A stretch of 34,448 nt of DNA from the NCBI GenBank assembly GCA_024276455.1, contig JAJRXE010000091.1, positions 1 through 34,448 of the forward strand, written 5' to 3'. Position numbers and translations under genes: made by a program. The DNA comes from Calditrichota bacterium. GTDB taxonomy: Bacteria > Calditrichota > Calditrichia > RBG-13-44-9. Under the pieces are notes generated by a model. That model had not been told where the DNA came from, searched no databases, and worked only from the letters and a program-made list of their open reading frames with translations. Every line of letters starts with the position of its first letter. Position 1 is the first letter of the stretch. Positions 18,201-24,748 of this stretch are shown piece by piece.

Positions 18201-18557
18201 ATTCTCCTGGTTATCGTGCTCCAACTTCTTGTGCACATAGTATTCCAGATCCATGGAAATGGGAAGCAGATAATCGCGATCGAAAAGCAATTCGCGAATT
18301 TGAATATGCAGAGTCGCGGTATCGAGTTCAACCACCCGTCGGGAATGCCGAAAAGTGGACTCGAAGAGAGTGGAATCGTGGAAGAAACGGGATAGTCCGG
18401 GGTAAGTTGGTTTAAACAGCGACACCACACCGGGAGGTTGTTCCGGTGGGCGCAAACCCAGATCACCGGCAAACGTGCCGGTTACCAGGAAGGTCAAGAC
18501 GATGAGCCAGAGGTGCGCCCGAATATTTTTCCTTTTCGGATACTGAATTCTTTTCAC
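12267..18557 (-). CDS. sprA: T9SS outer-membrane translocon protein SprA
   Basis: 2096 residues. SprA is the giant outer-membrane barrel through which T9SS cargo leaves the cell; PorV and a plug protein bind it. The GTG start 18555-18557 is followed by a basic stretch and signal peptide ending TFA|G. Family hallmarks include the N-terminal region with RVTGNISFELAGRAEKR, repeated SprA-type modules (GDRVGLRV, VGDKVSVKVDQNSEATFDLEN), YVEYEYDG-like Tyr/Asp-rich middle blocks (IEYERGSLFQLDK, AYIDDFEGSK) and a very long C-terminal run of amphipathic Tyr/Phe-rich strands. Length is somewhat below the roughly 2400 residues of the Flavobacterium protein. A Gly/Ser/Lys/Gln-rich insert at about residues 1694-1759 interrupts the barrel. 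It is the first gene of a same-strand run down to 5716. Confidence 0.93.
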   Translation of the reverse strand: MKRIQYPKRKNIRAHLWLIVLTFLVTGTFAGDLGLRPPEQPPGVVSLFKPTYPGLSRFFHDSTLFESTFRHSRRVVELDTATLHIQIRELLFDRDYLLPISMDLEYYVHKKLEHDNQENLRKVILKGLNVTERSTSSGIELNIPVKIKSKAFKRIFGGDRVGLRVTGNISFELAGRAEKRSGSAVSRFEQKGNFSPRFKQTQQFQVEGRVGDKVSVKVDQNSEATFDLENTLRLTYTGDEDEIIQKIEAGNVSLSLPSTNYVSATTKHKGLFGLKTEMQLGNLSFTGIASLQRGEKQKITQTGQAAKHSVRVRDIDYVRNRFFFVDDIYQENFEKAYDPETMQWVLFDEGKKIVRLDVWRSSRPTDQETRPGWALVNPDTVGPENIDKLIDVEGEVKFAYFVRLKYPEDYNYDEYRGFFWLNQNLQEQDILAIAYQTEDGTTRGMLVGDIADSTTIVLKMIKPQALKPEYPTWKLVMRNVYNLGSSSIPEEGFDVNILYTKTGENVDVQPVPPQLSFNYLMGLDRLDQQGNPIEGGDKQIDVNNGNIFDRANGYLIFPSLTPFAPPRGSPFAIDSSLYVKIYNAKDYTLEQREHKFDIEITTSTSSSTYNLGFNVLEGSEVVRLNGRELVRDKDYIIDYFSGTLQILDEEARRPNANVEIEYERGSLFQLDKKTLLGGRLEYSLGERGFIGMTALYLNRSTLDQRVRLGQEPVRNFIWDVNTALDFRPNFLSKALDKLPVVETAAESKLHVEAEYAEVSPNPNTFNEDKLGEKGGVAYIDDFEGSKRSTTLGIPYLTWSRASVPAKFVIPSLGVNFDIPISNDSLMYAMDDNRVWMFWYNPFDQVPIKDIWPNKDVNAQTGYGTNVLVLAWKNDSIPQDRAWGGIMRSTVSFPDQKKTKYIELWIKGDIGQVNIDIGRISEDFYIRKNTFAIQGRASLRNLNTEDRNLNGLLDEGEDIGLDGIPYGQPNADPLDVWKDPLSTVPNFLYINGTEGNGERMGAKYPDTEDLDGDGGLNLTNSYFSYQFDLSDPSNPYITGSTEKGWRQYRIPIRAYDPNLVVGNPDTTFQDIRFVRLWVNNLPPDGKYHLIQIATFDFVGNEWEETGVAQDENSPFVKSDSLFTLDVYNDEENSVAIPGGPEPYHSPPNVTGIVDRITRAKSKEQSLVLRLNHLEPGAIAEANKQLPEKMNLINYARLKMFVHGDWQLPDGNLPDAKSPLQFFIRFGPTEEIYYEIGGPVFAHWHERNNIDVLLDELAKTKRDEFLVDSLNGQPVYYRQDPEHPEKYFKVVGKPNLRNINFMIMGARNVGDFPIEGMEIWIDELRVTDVERDKGSAMRLRADLTLADVGSFRAQWEVTDANFRRIEDQYGSGMNNERQSYRFSLKLNKFFPESWGLQIPVSGGLQYNKQIPKYYFNTDQLTKYSGGSFGEKIKRLFGLNTLDPELEKNSRISQSKSLGFTFQRRSSPKAPWYLKYTIDLLRLDVDWSQRHSSDERNLLNDVNALSGSLQLNLPFGRNNFFRPFGWLGNGPIVRALASQKFYYTPNSIQAGISINDNESKRQARLEAKPTTRITTTSSRKLSMSYTMFPSLGINFSRNYQSDAQLKGYRAPELIDAIFSNFDFGVDKLMSQRFGVNYGPKISSWLSPKFTYNSNFTYNFRNVKTNEKTSSLRVDKKLSLNIRPKELVNKIYNPLRQKVLKRGKSVSNRNRGRPGRTQTGKSGQSQGHGIPGVPQKEIKGGQPASGGGKTESGQDSTGGKKKSRVPPIKIPNPLMLVWHFFDSWRTINFDYQVTDNYQHFNIDRMPTLNYMFGFTTDPGVGVDTTFNKIPRLPAIKNSKNIAASMDFDFMKNLTTSFSYNFRKDMAQNNQQKTESVTSSYFFLGDDPEKFSWSMFIPDWRIRLSGLEKFPMFRKFARTITIDHSRSGKFNEFNRYDDNVKSRDSWSYTMNYQPFLGINLNTKWGVNGTIRYTKSINFNYSATGAAKKSTRSGFDMNFTYTKRGGLKLPIPFLKRKKLRNEMTFTLAFNVSSDLILAKRPGSDSFEEEAKNKSWKIKPSVNYRFSQKVNGAMFIEKAVTETKLTGTTSYFEFGINVNIAIR

Positions 18558-18571
18558 GCTGTAATTCGAGT

Positions 18572-18610
18572 CTAATGTTCCTTAGCAGTATCGTCCCAAC
18601 GCACCTCCAT
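18572..18610 (-). other. Possible leader ORF (12 codons) before sprA
   Basis: ATG at 18608-18610 opens a 12-residue frame (MEVRWDDTAKEH) ending 14 bases before the sprA GTG. A strong GGAGG (RC of 18604-18608) lies inside this frame, 45 bases from the GTG and too far to serve it. GGAGG is correctly spaced for a TTG that reads five codons to TAA in the sprA frame. It may be a translated leader or just sequence noise. Confidence 0.25.
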
Positions 18611-18619
18611 TTTTTTTCT

Positions 18620-18648
18620 AATATATTTAATTATAAAATCTTAAGCAA
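18620..18648 (-). promoter_or_regulatory. Candidate sigma70-type promoter of sprA
   Basis: On the minus strand, TTGCTT (RC of 18643-18648) and TATATT (RC of 18620-18625) are separated by exactly 17 bases in an AT-rich stretch. Transcription would start near 18613. No experimental support; inferred from consensus and spacing only. Confidence 0.4.
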
Positions 18649-18679
18649 GACAAATATCACGGAAACCGAGTCCCCTGTT

Positions 18680-19372
18680 TTAGGGGTCTATCCGTTCGCG
18701 GGCCCATTTTACGATTTGCTCCACCTGTTCTTCAATCGTTAGATGGGTGGTATCCAGTTCCAGGGCATCGGGCGCTTTTTTTAAGGGGCCGTGAGTCCGA
18801 TTCATGTCTTCCCAATCCCGCCGTCGAATTTCCTGCAAAATTTGTTCCAGCGGTACTTCAATGCCTTTTTGTGCCAACTCTTTTTGCCGGCGGCGAGCCC
18901 GTTCTTCCGCACTGGCTTGCATAAACACCTTTAATTCCGCCTGGGGAAACACTACTGTACCGATGTCGCGACCATCCATGACCACCCCGCCGTGCCGGCC
19001 CAGCTCTTGCTGTTTGCGCACTAAAATTTCCCGCACCTGCGGGTTGGCGGCCACCGGACTAATATTCCGATCGATGTCGGGGGTACGAATCTCCCGGGAG
19101 ACCTCTTCCCCGTTCAGATAAATCACCGTCTGTCCGGGAGCTCCGTCGCTGCGGAAACGGATGTCCGCTTCCCGGGCAATCCGGGCCACCGCGGCAGCGT
19201 CGTGCACATCGATCCCTTTTCGCAAGGCCAGCAGTGTCACCGCCCGATACATGGCGCCGCTGTCGATGTACAAATAACCCAATTTCTGCGCCACCCGGCG
19301 AGCGGTGGTACTTTTCCCACTCGCCGCCGGACCGTCAATAGCAATGGTAATTTTTTTAGTGCTGTTCTTCAC
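18680..19372 (-). CDS. cmk: Cytidylate (CMP/dCMP) kinase
   Basis: 230 residues from GTG 19370-19372, with GAGG six bases upstream inside the preceding gene. It phosphorylates CMP and dCMP with ATP in pyrimidine nucleotide metabolism. The P-loop GPAASGKST is at 14-22. Other family motifs are YIDSGAMYRA, VFPQAELKVFM, DGRDIGTVV (NMP-binding Asp/Arg) and RRRDWEDMNR in the lid. Length fits bacterial Cmk. It overlaps the end of the pseudouridine synthase gene by 17 bases, so the two are translationally coupled. Confidence 0.95.
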   Translation of the reverse strand: MKNSTKKITIAIDGPAASGKSTTARRVAQKLGYLYIDSGAMYRAVTLLALRKGIDVHDAAAVARIAREADIRFRSDGAPGQTVIYLNGEEVSREIRTPDIDRNISPVAANPQVREILVRKQQELGRHGGVVMDGRDIGTVVFPQAELKVFMQASAEERARRRQKELAQKGIEVPLEQILQEIRRRDWEDMNRTHGPLKKAPDALELDTTHLTIEEQVEQIVKWARERIDP

Positions 19373-20138
19373 CCAGAACCTCGTGCTTTCGCTCCTCCAC
19401 CATTCTCTTCAAACGCGCTACTTCTTCCTCGTTTAAAAGGCGCCACTCCCCTTCTTTTAAGTCGCTGACCCGCAAGCCGGCGAATTCGATGCGATGAAGC
19501 TCTTTAACCTGATATCCCAACACGTCAAACATTCTACGGATTTGACGATTCCGACCTTCATGAAGTTCCACTTCCAGGTAACTGCAGTTGTCAATAATCC
19601 GCAGCTCTTCCGCCCGGCAGGGTGCCGTTTTCCGTCCGTCCAACTCAATCCCCAGTCGGAAATAATGTAAATCAATGGGGCGAATCCGTTTATTTAACAG
19701 CACCCGGTAAATTTTGGAAACCTCAAATTTGGGATGCGCCAGAAAGTAGGCCAGTTCACCATCGTTCGTCAGCAGCAAGGCACCGGTCGTATTGTAGTCC
19801 AGGCGTCCCACCGGGAATATTCTCTCCGGAATGTTTACCACATCCACCACCGTTTTGCGATGTTTTTCGTCCTTTAAGGTGGTCACGGTTTTTAAAGGTT
19901 TGTTCAGCAAAATGTAAAGGAAATTTTTTTGTAAGCTTAACCGTTCTCCCTGATACTCCACCACATCCCGCTCCGGATCAATTCGAACTCCCATGCGGGT
20001 CACGACTTCTCCGTTCAACTTCACCTGTCCGCTGGCAATAATTTCATCGCACTTGCGGCGCGACCCCACCCCGCACATGGCCAGAAACCTATTCAGCCGA
20101 ATCCGATTTTTCTCCCTCTGCTCCATTTTGAGTACCAT
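19356..20138 (-). CDS. rluB: 23S rRNA pseudouridine synthase, RluB type
   Basis: 260 residues. An N-terminal S4 RNA-binding domain (about 13-60, RLNRFLAMCGVGSRRKCDEII) precedes the RsuA/RluB catalytic domain. The active-site Asp lies in GRLDYNTTG (D114), followed by LLLTNDGELA, KIYRV and EGRNRQIRRMF. The enzyme isomerises uridine in helix 89 of 23S rRNA if it is RluB. RsuA or RluE specificity cannot be excluded, but the neighbourhood scpA-scpB-rluB-cmk is the common one for RluB. The start is ambiguous: ATG 20138 or ATG 20126; both overlap the end of scpB. Confidence 0.88.
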   Translation of the reverse strand: MVLKMEQREKNRIRLNRFLAMCGVGSRRKCDEIIASGQVKLNGEVVTRMGVRIDPERDVVEYQGERLSLQKNFLYILLNKPLKTVTTLKDEKHRKTVVDVVNIPERIFPVGRLDYNTTGALLLTNDGELAYFLAHPKFEVSKIYRVLLNKRIRPIDLHYFRLGIELDGRKTAPCRAEELRIIDNCSYLEVELHEGRNRQIRRMFDVLGYQVKELHRIEFAGLRVSDLKEGEWRLLNEEEVARLKRMVEERKHEVLGEEQH

Positions 20139-20805
20139 TGTTTTGTCCGTTCTCTTTCATTCCCAAAATATTCGGGTTAATCTGTTTTAATAATGCCTCA
20201 TGGTAAGGACTGGTTTCATCCTCCACATCGATGAGCTCTTCGATTTCTTTTAATTTGGGCAAATCGTCCAGAGAATTTAGTCCGAAATAATCCAGAAATT
20301 GCCGGGTGGTTTTGTACAGAAAAGGGCTCCCCGGTGCTTTCGCTCGTCCGGCAATGGTAATCAGGTTCCGGCTCAAAAGCCCTTTAATCACACCGTCCAC
20401 ATTCACACCCCGGATTTCCTCGATTTCGTGTTTGGTAATCGGTTGTTTGTAGGCAATAATCGCCAGCGTTTCCAGGGCTTTCTGGGTCAGGCGAGATTTT
20501 TGCCGGGATCGGTAAAGCTGCTCCACGTAAGCGGTGTACTCCGGCAGGGTAAACATCTGGAAGCCCCCGGCAATTTCCTTAATTTCAAACGAGCGATTGG
20601 TCTCGCGATACTGTTCATTTAATCGGGAAATAAACGCACGAATTTCCCGGGCCGTCAAATCGGGAAGAATCTCTTTTAAACGGGAAATACTGAGCGGTTG
20701 ATCCGAAGAAAAGAGCAAAGCTTCAATAACCGGCATTAAATAAGGGCGTTTCTCTTCCGGCGTTCCGTTTTCCCGGTTCTCTTCCGGTGTCCTGGTTTCT
20801 TCCAT
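20089..20805 (-). CDS. scpB: Segregation and condensation protein B
   Basis: 238 residues from ATG 20803-20805 behind AGAGGA. ScpB is a kleisin-partner subunit of the SMC-ScpA-ScpB condensin that compacts and segregates chromosomes. The core has two winged-helix domains, with the hallmark ALETLAIIAYKQPIT...EIEEIRGVNVDGV and LITIAGRAKAPGSP...KTTRQFLDYFGL. Residues 1-20 and the last 30 or so are acidic or Asn/Gly-rich and probably disordered. It lies 53 bases behind scpA and overlaps the following rluB by about 50 bases. Confidence 0.93.
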   Translation of the reverse strand: MEETRTPEENRENGTPEEKRPYLMPVIEALLFSSDQPLSISRLKEILPDLTAREIRAFISRLNEQYRETNRSFEIKEIAGGFQMFTLPEYTAYVEQLYRSRQKSRLTQKALETLAIIAYKQPITKHEIEEIRGVNVDGVIKGLLSRNLITIAGRAKAPGSPFLYKTTRQFLDYFGLNSLDDLPKLKEIEELIDVEDETSPYHEALLKQINPNILGMKENGQNNGTQNGAEGEKSDSAE

Positions 20806-20858
20806 GGTCCTCTAAATCGCGTTAAATGAAAAGAGTCTGCCTAAACCCATTAATCGGT

Positions 20859-21707
20859 TCAATGTTTGCCGTCGTGAATTTTTTTTACGGAAACATTAGA
20901 ATTTTCGGCATTCGCCTGTTGATTTTCCAGTTCCTTAGCGGAGAGAATATCTTGCTCGCGAACCCGTAAGTAACATTCGTAAGAACAGTCGCGCAAAGGC
21001 ACCAGGCGAATCTCTCCGAAGGCTTCCGACTGTTTGGCGGCCAGCAGTTGCAGCCGAATGAGATCCAGAATAGCCATGAAGGTTACCACCAATTCCATGC
21101 GCGATCGCAGCGGTTTCACCACTTCACTGAATAGAGCGTAAGGTTTCCCCTTCAACTGATCGATCAGAAAGGCCACCTGCTGGTCCAGGGTCACCTTGAT
21201 TACCTTGACCTGATGCACCGTTACTTTGGGCATATTGTCCAGCGCTGTTTTAAAAGCAGTAATCAGATCGAACAGGGTAACATCTTCCAACGGTTCTTCC
21301 TCTCCGGTCGTGGCGGATTTTTTCACCGTTTCCGGAACGGCCCGTGGAAAATACTGCCTTCGTTCGCGTTCTTTTTGAGCGAGCGGTTGAGTGGCTTCTT
21401 TGAATTGACGGTATTCCAGCAATTGCGCCACCAGAGCGGCCCGCGGATCCACCGGCTCTTCATCTTCCAGTGGTTCCGGTTGCGGCAACAACATCCGCAC
21501 CTTAATCAACATCAGGGTTGCCACCATTTCAATAAACTCCCCTGCCACGTCCAGATCCAGCATCTTCATCAGTTCCAGATATTCCAGATATTGGCGGGTA
21601 ATTTCCGCAATGGGAATGTCGTAAACATCCACCTCATTTTTCTTAATGAGGTACAACAACAAATCAAAAGGCCCCTCAAAAATGGGGAGTTTTATTTTGT
21701 AAGGCAT
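20859..21707 (-). CDS. scpA: Segregation and condensation protein A (kleisin)
   Basis: 282 residues, ATG 21705-21707 with no obvious Shine-Dalgarno. ScpA bridges the SMC heads and binds ScpB. The start FEGPFDLLLYLIKKNEVDVYDIPI is diagnostic, followed by LDLDVAGEFIEMVATLMLIKVRMLLP. The C-terminal winged helix contains VVTFMAILDLIRLQLLAAKQSEAFGEI. The middle, about 85-150, is charged and linker-like, as in other kleisins. It is the first gene of the scpA-scpB-rluB-cmk group, 126 bases behind trpS. Confidence 0.93.
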   Translation of the reverse strand: MPYKIKLPIFEGPFDLLLYLIKKNEVDVYDIPIAEITRQYLEYLELMKMLDLDVAGEFIEMVATLMLIKVRMLLPQPEPLEDEEPVDPRAALVAQLLEYRQFKEATQPLAQKERERRQYFPRAVPETVKKSATTGEEEPLEDVTLFDLITAFKTALDNMPKVTVHQVKVIKVTLDQQVAFLIDQLKGKPYALFSEVVKPLRSRMELVVTFMAILDLIRLQLLAAKQSEAFGEIRLVPLRDCSYECYLRVREQDILSAKELENQQANAENSNVSVKKIHDGKH

Positions 21708-21833
21708 AATTGGGATTTGGTTAAATGTTAGAACCGTATTGCTTTCATGTGACGATCTTACACGGATCGGCTGTTTTTCTGAACCGCAACCAAACGCCGG
21801 TACCCCTCTATTCCGGGCCGCCGCTCCTCTTCA

Positions 21834-22832
21834 TCAGGCGTCCGGATTGAAACGTAAAATACCGCAATGGCTTCGTACCCGTTCCATGACTTCCCGGGCT
21901 TTTTCGCGGGCTTTTTTCGCTCCCTCTTTTAATACATCATGGACAATGTCCCGGTGCTGTAACAAATGCTCCCTTCTCTCCCGCGCTTCGGCAAAATAGT
22001 CCCAGATTTTCGCCAGCAATTCCTTTTTGGCATGCCCGTATCCGTAACCGCCTGCCAGGTACTTCTGCCGCATCGCTTCCGTTTCCTCCGGCGTGGCAAA
22101 CAGCTTATACAGAGCAAACACATTGGATTTGTCCGGATCCTTGGGCGCTTCCAGCGGGGTCGAATCGGTGACGATACTCATAACTTTCTGCTTTAGGGTT
22201 TTGTAATCGGCAAAGATTTCGATGGTGTTGCCGTAGCTCTTGCTCATTTTCTGCCCGTCGATGCCCGGTACCACCGCCACCTCCGGCATGATCAATTCTT
22301 CCGGTACCACAAACGTTTCACCAAACACATGATTGAATTTAATGGCGATGTCGCGGGTCATCTCCAGATGTTGCTTTTGATCCTTGCCCACCGGCACGAC
22401 CTCGGAATCGTAAATTAGAATATCCGCCGCCATGAGCACCGGGTAGGCAAACAAACCGTGATTGGGAGAAATCCCTTTGGCTATTTTATCTTTATATGAA
22501 TGAGCCCGTTCTAACAGGCCCATGGGAGTTACATTGGAAAGAATCCAGGCTAATTCGGTTACTTCCGGAACATCACTTTGAATAAACAGGGTGGCTTTCT
22601 GGGGGTCCAGGCCCAGCGCCAGGTAATCCAGCGCCACTTTAAAGGTGGCATCTTCTAACTTCTCCTTCTCCTGAATGCTGGTAAGCGCATGGTAATTAGC
22701 CACGAAGTAAAAACATTCGTTATCTTCCTGCAAGGCAATGTGTTGCCGAATTGCCCCGAAATAGTTTCCAATATGCAAATCGCCGGAAGGCTGAATTCCG
22801 CTTAATACCCGTTTCTTTTTGATGTTTAACAT
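21834..22832 (-). CDS. trpS: Tryptophanyl-tRNA synthetase
   Basis: 332 residues, start 22830-22832 with a GGGAAGGGA stretch upstream. It charges tRNA-Trp. Class Ic Rossmann motifs are present: GDLHIGNY at 18-24 (HIGH-type) and KMSKS at 195-199. Family-typical blocks include VLSGIQPSG, YHALTS, LLERAHSYKDK, YPVLMAADILIY and PVGKDQKQHLEMTRDIA. Length matches bacterial TrpRS. Apparently an ordinary housekeeping copy. Confidence 0.95.
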   Translation of the reverse strand: MLNIKKKRVLSGIQPSGDLHIGNYFGAIRQHIALQEDNECFYFVANYHALTSIQEKEKLEDATFKVALDYLALGLDPQKATLFIQSDVPEVTELAWILSNVTPMGLLERAHSYKDKIAKGISPNHGLFAYPVLMAADILIYDSEVVPVGKDQKQHLEMTRDIAIKFNHVFGETFVVPEELIMPEVAVVPGIDGQKMSKSYGNTIEIFADYKTLKQKVMSIVTDSTPLEAPKDPDKSNVFALYKLFATPEETEAMRQKYLAGGYGYGHAKKELLAKIWDYFAEARERREHLLQHRDIVHDVLKEGAKKAREKAREVMERVRSHCGILRFNPDA

Positions 22833-22950
22833 GGATATTCCCTTCCCTTAATCCTTCCATTTTTTTAACCTCAAATTATAATTAAAGAACCCGCTGTAAC
22901 CAACAAATATTTTTTAAAGCAGGGTCGAAGTTAACCCGCTTTTTAAGGGT

Positions 22951-23029
22951 GCTTCCTTCCCAAAAATCTCCTTGCCGGTAAGGAAAGCCCTTAGGGGATG
23001 AGATGCCTACAAAATGTCACCAAGGAAGC
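22951..23029. repeat. Compact folded element with 8-base inverted ends
   Basis: GCTTCCTT at 22951-22958 pairs with AAGGAAGC at 23022-23029. Inside lie a TCCTT/AAGGA hairpin (22969-22984) and a CCCTTAGGGG hairpin (22988-22997) followed by ATGAGATGCCTACAAAA. Together they could form a three-way junction of 79 bases. It starts right after the stop codon of the HNH gene. The CCCTTAGGGG part resembles the hairpin units at 30613-30698. Confidence 0.45.
22961..22984 (-). terminator. Candidate intrinsic terminator of the HNH gene
   Basis: On the minus strand TCCTT-ACCGGC-AAGGA forms a five-pair stem followed by GATTTTTGG, a short U-run. It lies about 50 bases after the HNH stop. Weak stem, so moderate support only. 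Confidence 0.35.
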
Positions 23030-23030
23030 T

Positions 23031-23537
23031 TTAATCTTTGATGAATAAATAGGGTTTCCAGTGTTCGTCCCGTACCCCCACAATTTTCTGCAGGTAGAAG
23101 AAATAGTGGGGTTTCTTGGGTTGACGGATCAACTTCATACCAGCCTGCTCGGGAGTCCGGTTGGCTATGCGGTGGTTGCAGGCCTGGCAGGCTACCACCA
23201 GATTTTCCCAGACATCCTTGCCGCCGTAATGCTTCGGAATGACGTGATCGATGGTCAGTTCGCCGCCCTTTCGACCACAATACTGGCAGGTGTAATTGTC
23301 GCGAATCAACAGGTTCTTCCGGTTCAACAAAATCCGCCGGGGCGGAATGCGAATCCGGCGTAACAGGCGAATTACGCTGGGAATCGGATAGGTTCGATTA
23401 ATGGTGTGAATATAGCCGGAATTTTTCTCCACCATCTCGGCTTTTTCTAAAAAAAGCAGCACCATTGCCCGCTTAACGCTGCAAATGGAGACGGGTTCGT
23501 AATTTTGATTCAATAGTAAAACCGGCCGACTTAACAT
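23031..23537 (-). CDS. Small HNH endonuclease family protein
   Basis: 168 residues from ATG 23535-23537, preceded by GGGGG at five bases. A TTG at 23555 would add six residues and is less likely. The N-terminus (VLLLNQNYEPVSICSVKRAMVLL) is the shared start of a widespread family of about 170-residue HNH proteins. The HNH fold shows CQYC (C84, C87), IDHVIPKHYGG (D97, H98), WENLVVAC (N112) and CQACNH (C117, C120), giving a four-Cys zinc site plus the catalytic His. It probably nicks or cuts DNA. The cellular role of this family is not established. It is divergent from the aminopeptidase gene. Confidence 0.87.
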   Translation of the reverse strand: MLSRPVLLLNQNYEPVSICSVKRAMVLLFLEKAEMVEKNSGYIHTINRTYPIPSVIRLLRRIRIPPRRILLNRKNLLIRDNYTCQYCGRKGGELTIDHVIPKHYGGKDVWENLVVACQACNHRIANRTPEQAGMKLIRQPKKPHYFFYLQKIVGVRDEHWKPYLFIKD

Positions 23538-23677
23538 GGGAACCCCCAAAAACAAGCGTTAATATAATTTGCGCTTCTTAAAGATGTCAAGTATTTTCAA
23601 ATATTGCTTTTTCTTGTTCACCTTTTTTTTGTTAATTTAAACCTGAATCTGAAAACCAATACGACGGAGGAATAAAA

Positions 23678-24637
23678 ATGGATCCCTTAAAAAACGCGGC
23701 GTTGATTGCAGTGCGGGACTGTCTGGCTGTTCAACCCCTGGAAACCGTTCTGGTGGTGACCGACCGGGAACGGCGGAAAATCGGTTACGCCCTTTTCGAG
23801 GCCGCCCTGGAATTGGGGCAGGAAGCGTTCCTGCTGGAGATGAAAGCCCGGGAGTTCAACGGACAGGAACCGCCCCCGGCGGTGGCGGAAATGATGAAAT
23901 TGGTGGACGTGGTGCTTTGCCCCACGACCAAATCGCTAACCCACACCGACGCCCGCCGGAAAGCCTGTGCCACCGGTACCCGGGTGGGTACCCTGCCCGG
24001 CATTACCGAAGATATGATGATCCGCACCATGAGCGCCGACTACCATCGCATTGCGGAATTGACCCACAAGGTGTCCGAAATTCTGAATAAGGGAAATGTA
24101 GCCCACCTGAGCACTGCCCGGGGTACGGACATCACCATTCCCATTGCAGGCATCACCGCTATCTCTTCCACCGGTCTAATTACCAAACCGGGAACATTCG
24201 GCAATCTGCCTTCCGGAGAGTCCTATCTGATGCCCCGGGAAGGCGAATCCGAAGGGGTGTTTGTCGTGGACGGTTCCCTGGCCGGGATTGGCAAAATCAC
24301 CGACCAACCGGTGCGAATTAAAGTTGAGAAGGGGTTTGCCACCGACATAACCGGTGGAAAGGAAGCCAAAAAACTGATTGAAATGGTGGAAGCCATAGGC
24401 GAGCAGGCGCGCAATCTGGCCGAACTGGGAGTGGGGACCAATTACATGGCCCAGGTGACCGGAGAAATTTTAGAGGACGAAAAAGTGCTGGGTACGGTGC
24501 ATCTGGCGCTGGGCAATAACGTTTCCATGGGCGGTTCGGTCAACGTTGGGTTTCATGTGGATGGAATCATCCTCAATCCCACGCTGAAAATCGATGACGA
24601 ATACCTGCTGAAAGACGGAAAATTGCTGGTAGATTAA
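23678..24637 (+). CDS. M29-like leucyl aminopeptidase (AmpS/AmpT superfamily)
   Basis: 319 residues, ATG 23678 behind GGAGGAATA. It belongs to the short branch of the thermophilic metallo-aminopeptidase family (COG2309), which removes N-terminal residues from peptides. Likely metal ligands by spacing to AmpS are E181 (LPSGE), E249 (LAELGVG), H275 (GTVHLALG), H293 and D295 (FHVDGI). The N-terminal half is a Rossmann-like domain with LPGITEDMM. It is shorter than classical AmpS (about 410 residues) but the metal site is complete. No signal peptide, so cytosolic. It stands alone on the plus strand, with a strong terminator 55 bases behind. Confidence 0.87.
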   Translation: MDPLKNAALIAVRDCLAVQPLETVLVVTDRERRKIGYALFEAALELGQEAFLLEMKAREFNGQEPPPAVAEMMKLVDVVLCPTTKSLTHTDARRKACATGTRVGTLPGITEDMMIRTMSADYHRIAELTHKVSEILNKGNVAHLSTARGTDITIPIAGITAISSTGLITKPGTFGNLPSGESYLMPREGESEGVFVVDGSLAGIGKITDQPVRIKVEKGFATDITGGKEAKKLIEMVEAIGEQARNLAELGVGTNYMAQVTGEILEDEKVLGTVHLALGNNVSMGGSVNVGFHVDGIILNPTLKIDDEYLLKDGKLLVD

Positions 24638-24691
24638 GTGCCCCGCTCCTCCAATCCCTGAAAAAATGGAATTAAAATTACCCTACCATTA

Positions 24692-24719
24692 AAAAAGCCC
24701 GGTACGTGCCGGGCTTTTT
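24692..24719. terminator. Bidirectional rho-independent terminator
   Basis: AAAAAGCCCGG-TACGTG-CCGGGCTTTTT is a perfect 11-pair stem with A-run and T-run on opposite sides, so it works in both directions. It separates the convergent aminopeptidase gene (plus) and TPR gene (minus). Confidence 0.92.
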
Positions 24720-24748
24720 AAGTAAAAACGTTTGTTCTTTCAGCAAAA

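Larger units (their letters stand above)
22833..23030. other. Intergenic region between the HNH gene and trpS
   Basis: The 3' half (22951-23029) is packed with inverted repeats, described as separate entries. The remaining AT-rich part (22850-22920) should carry the trpS promoter, but I cannot place convincing boxes. Confidence 0.5.
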
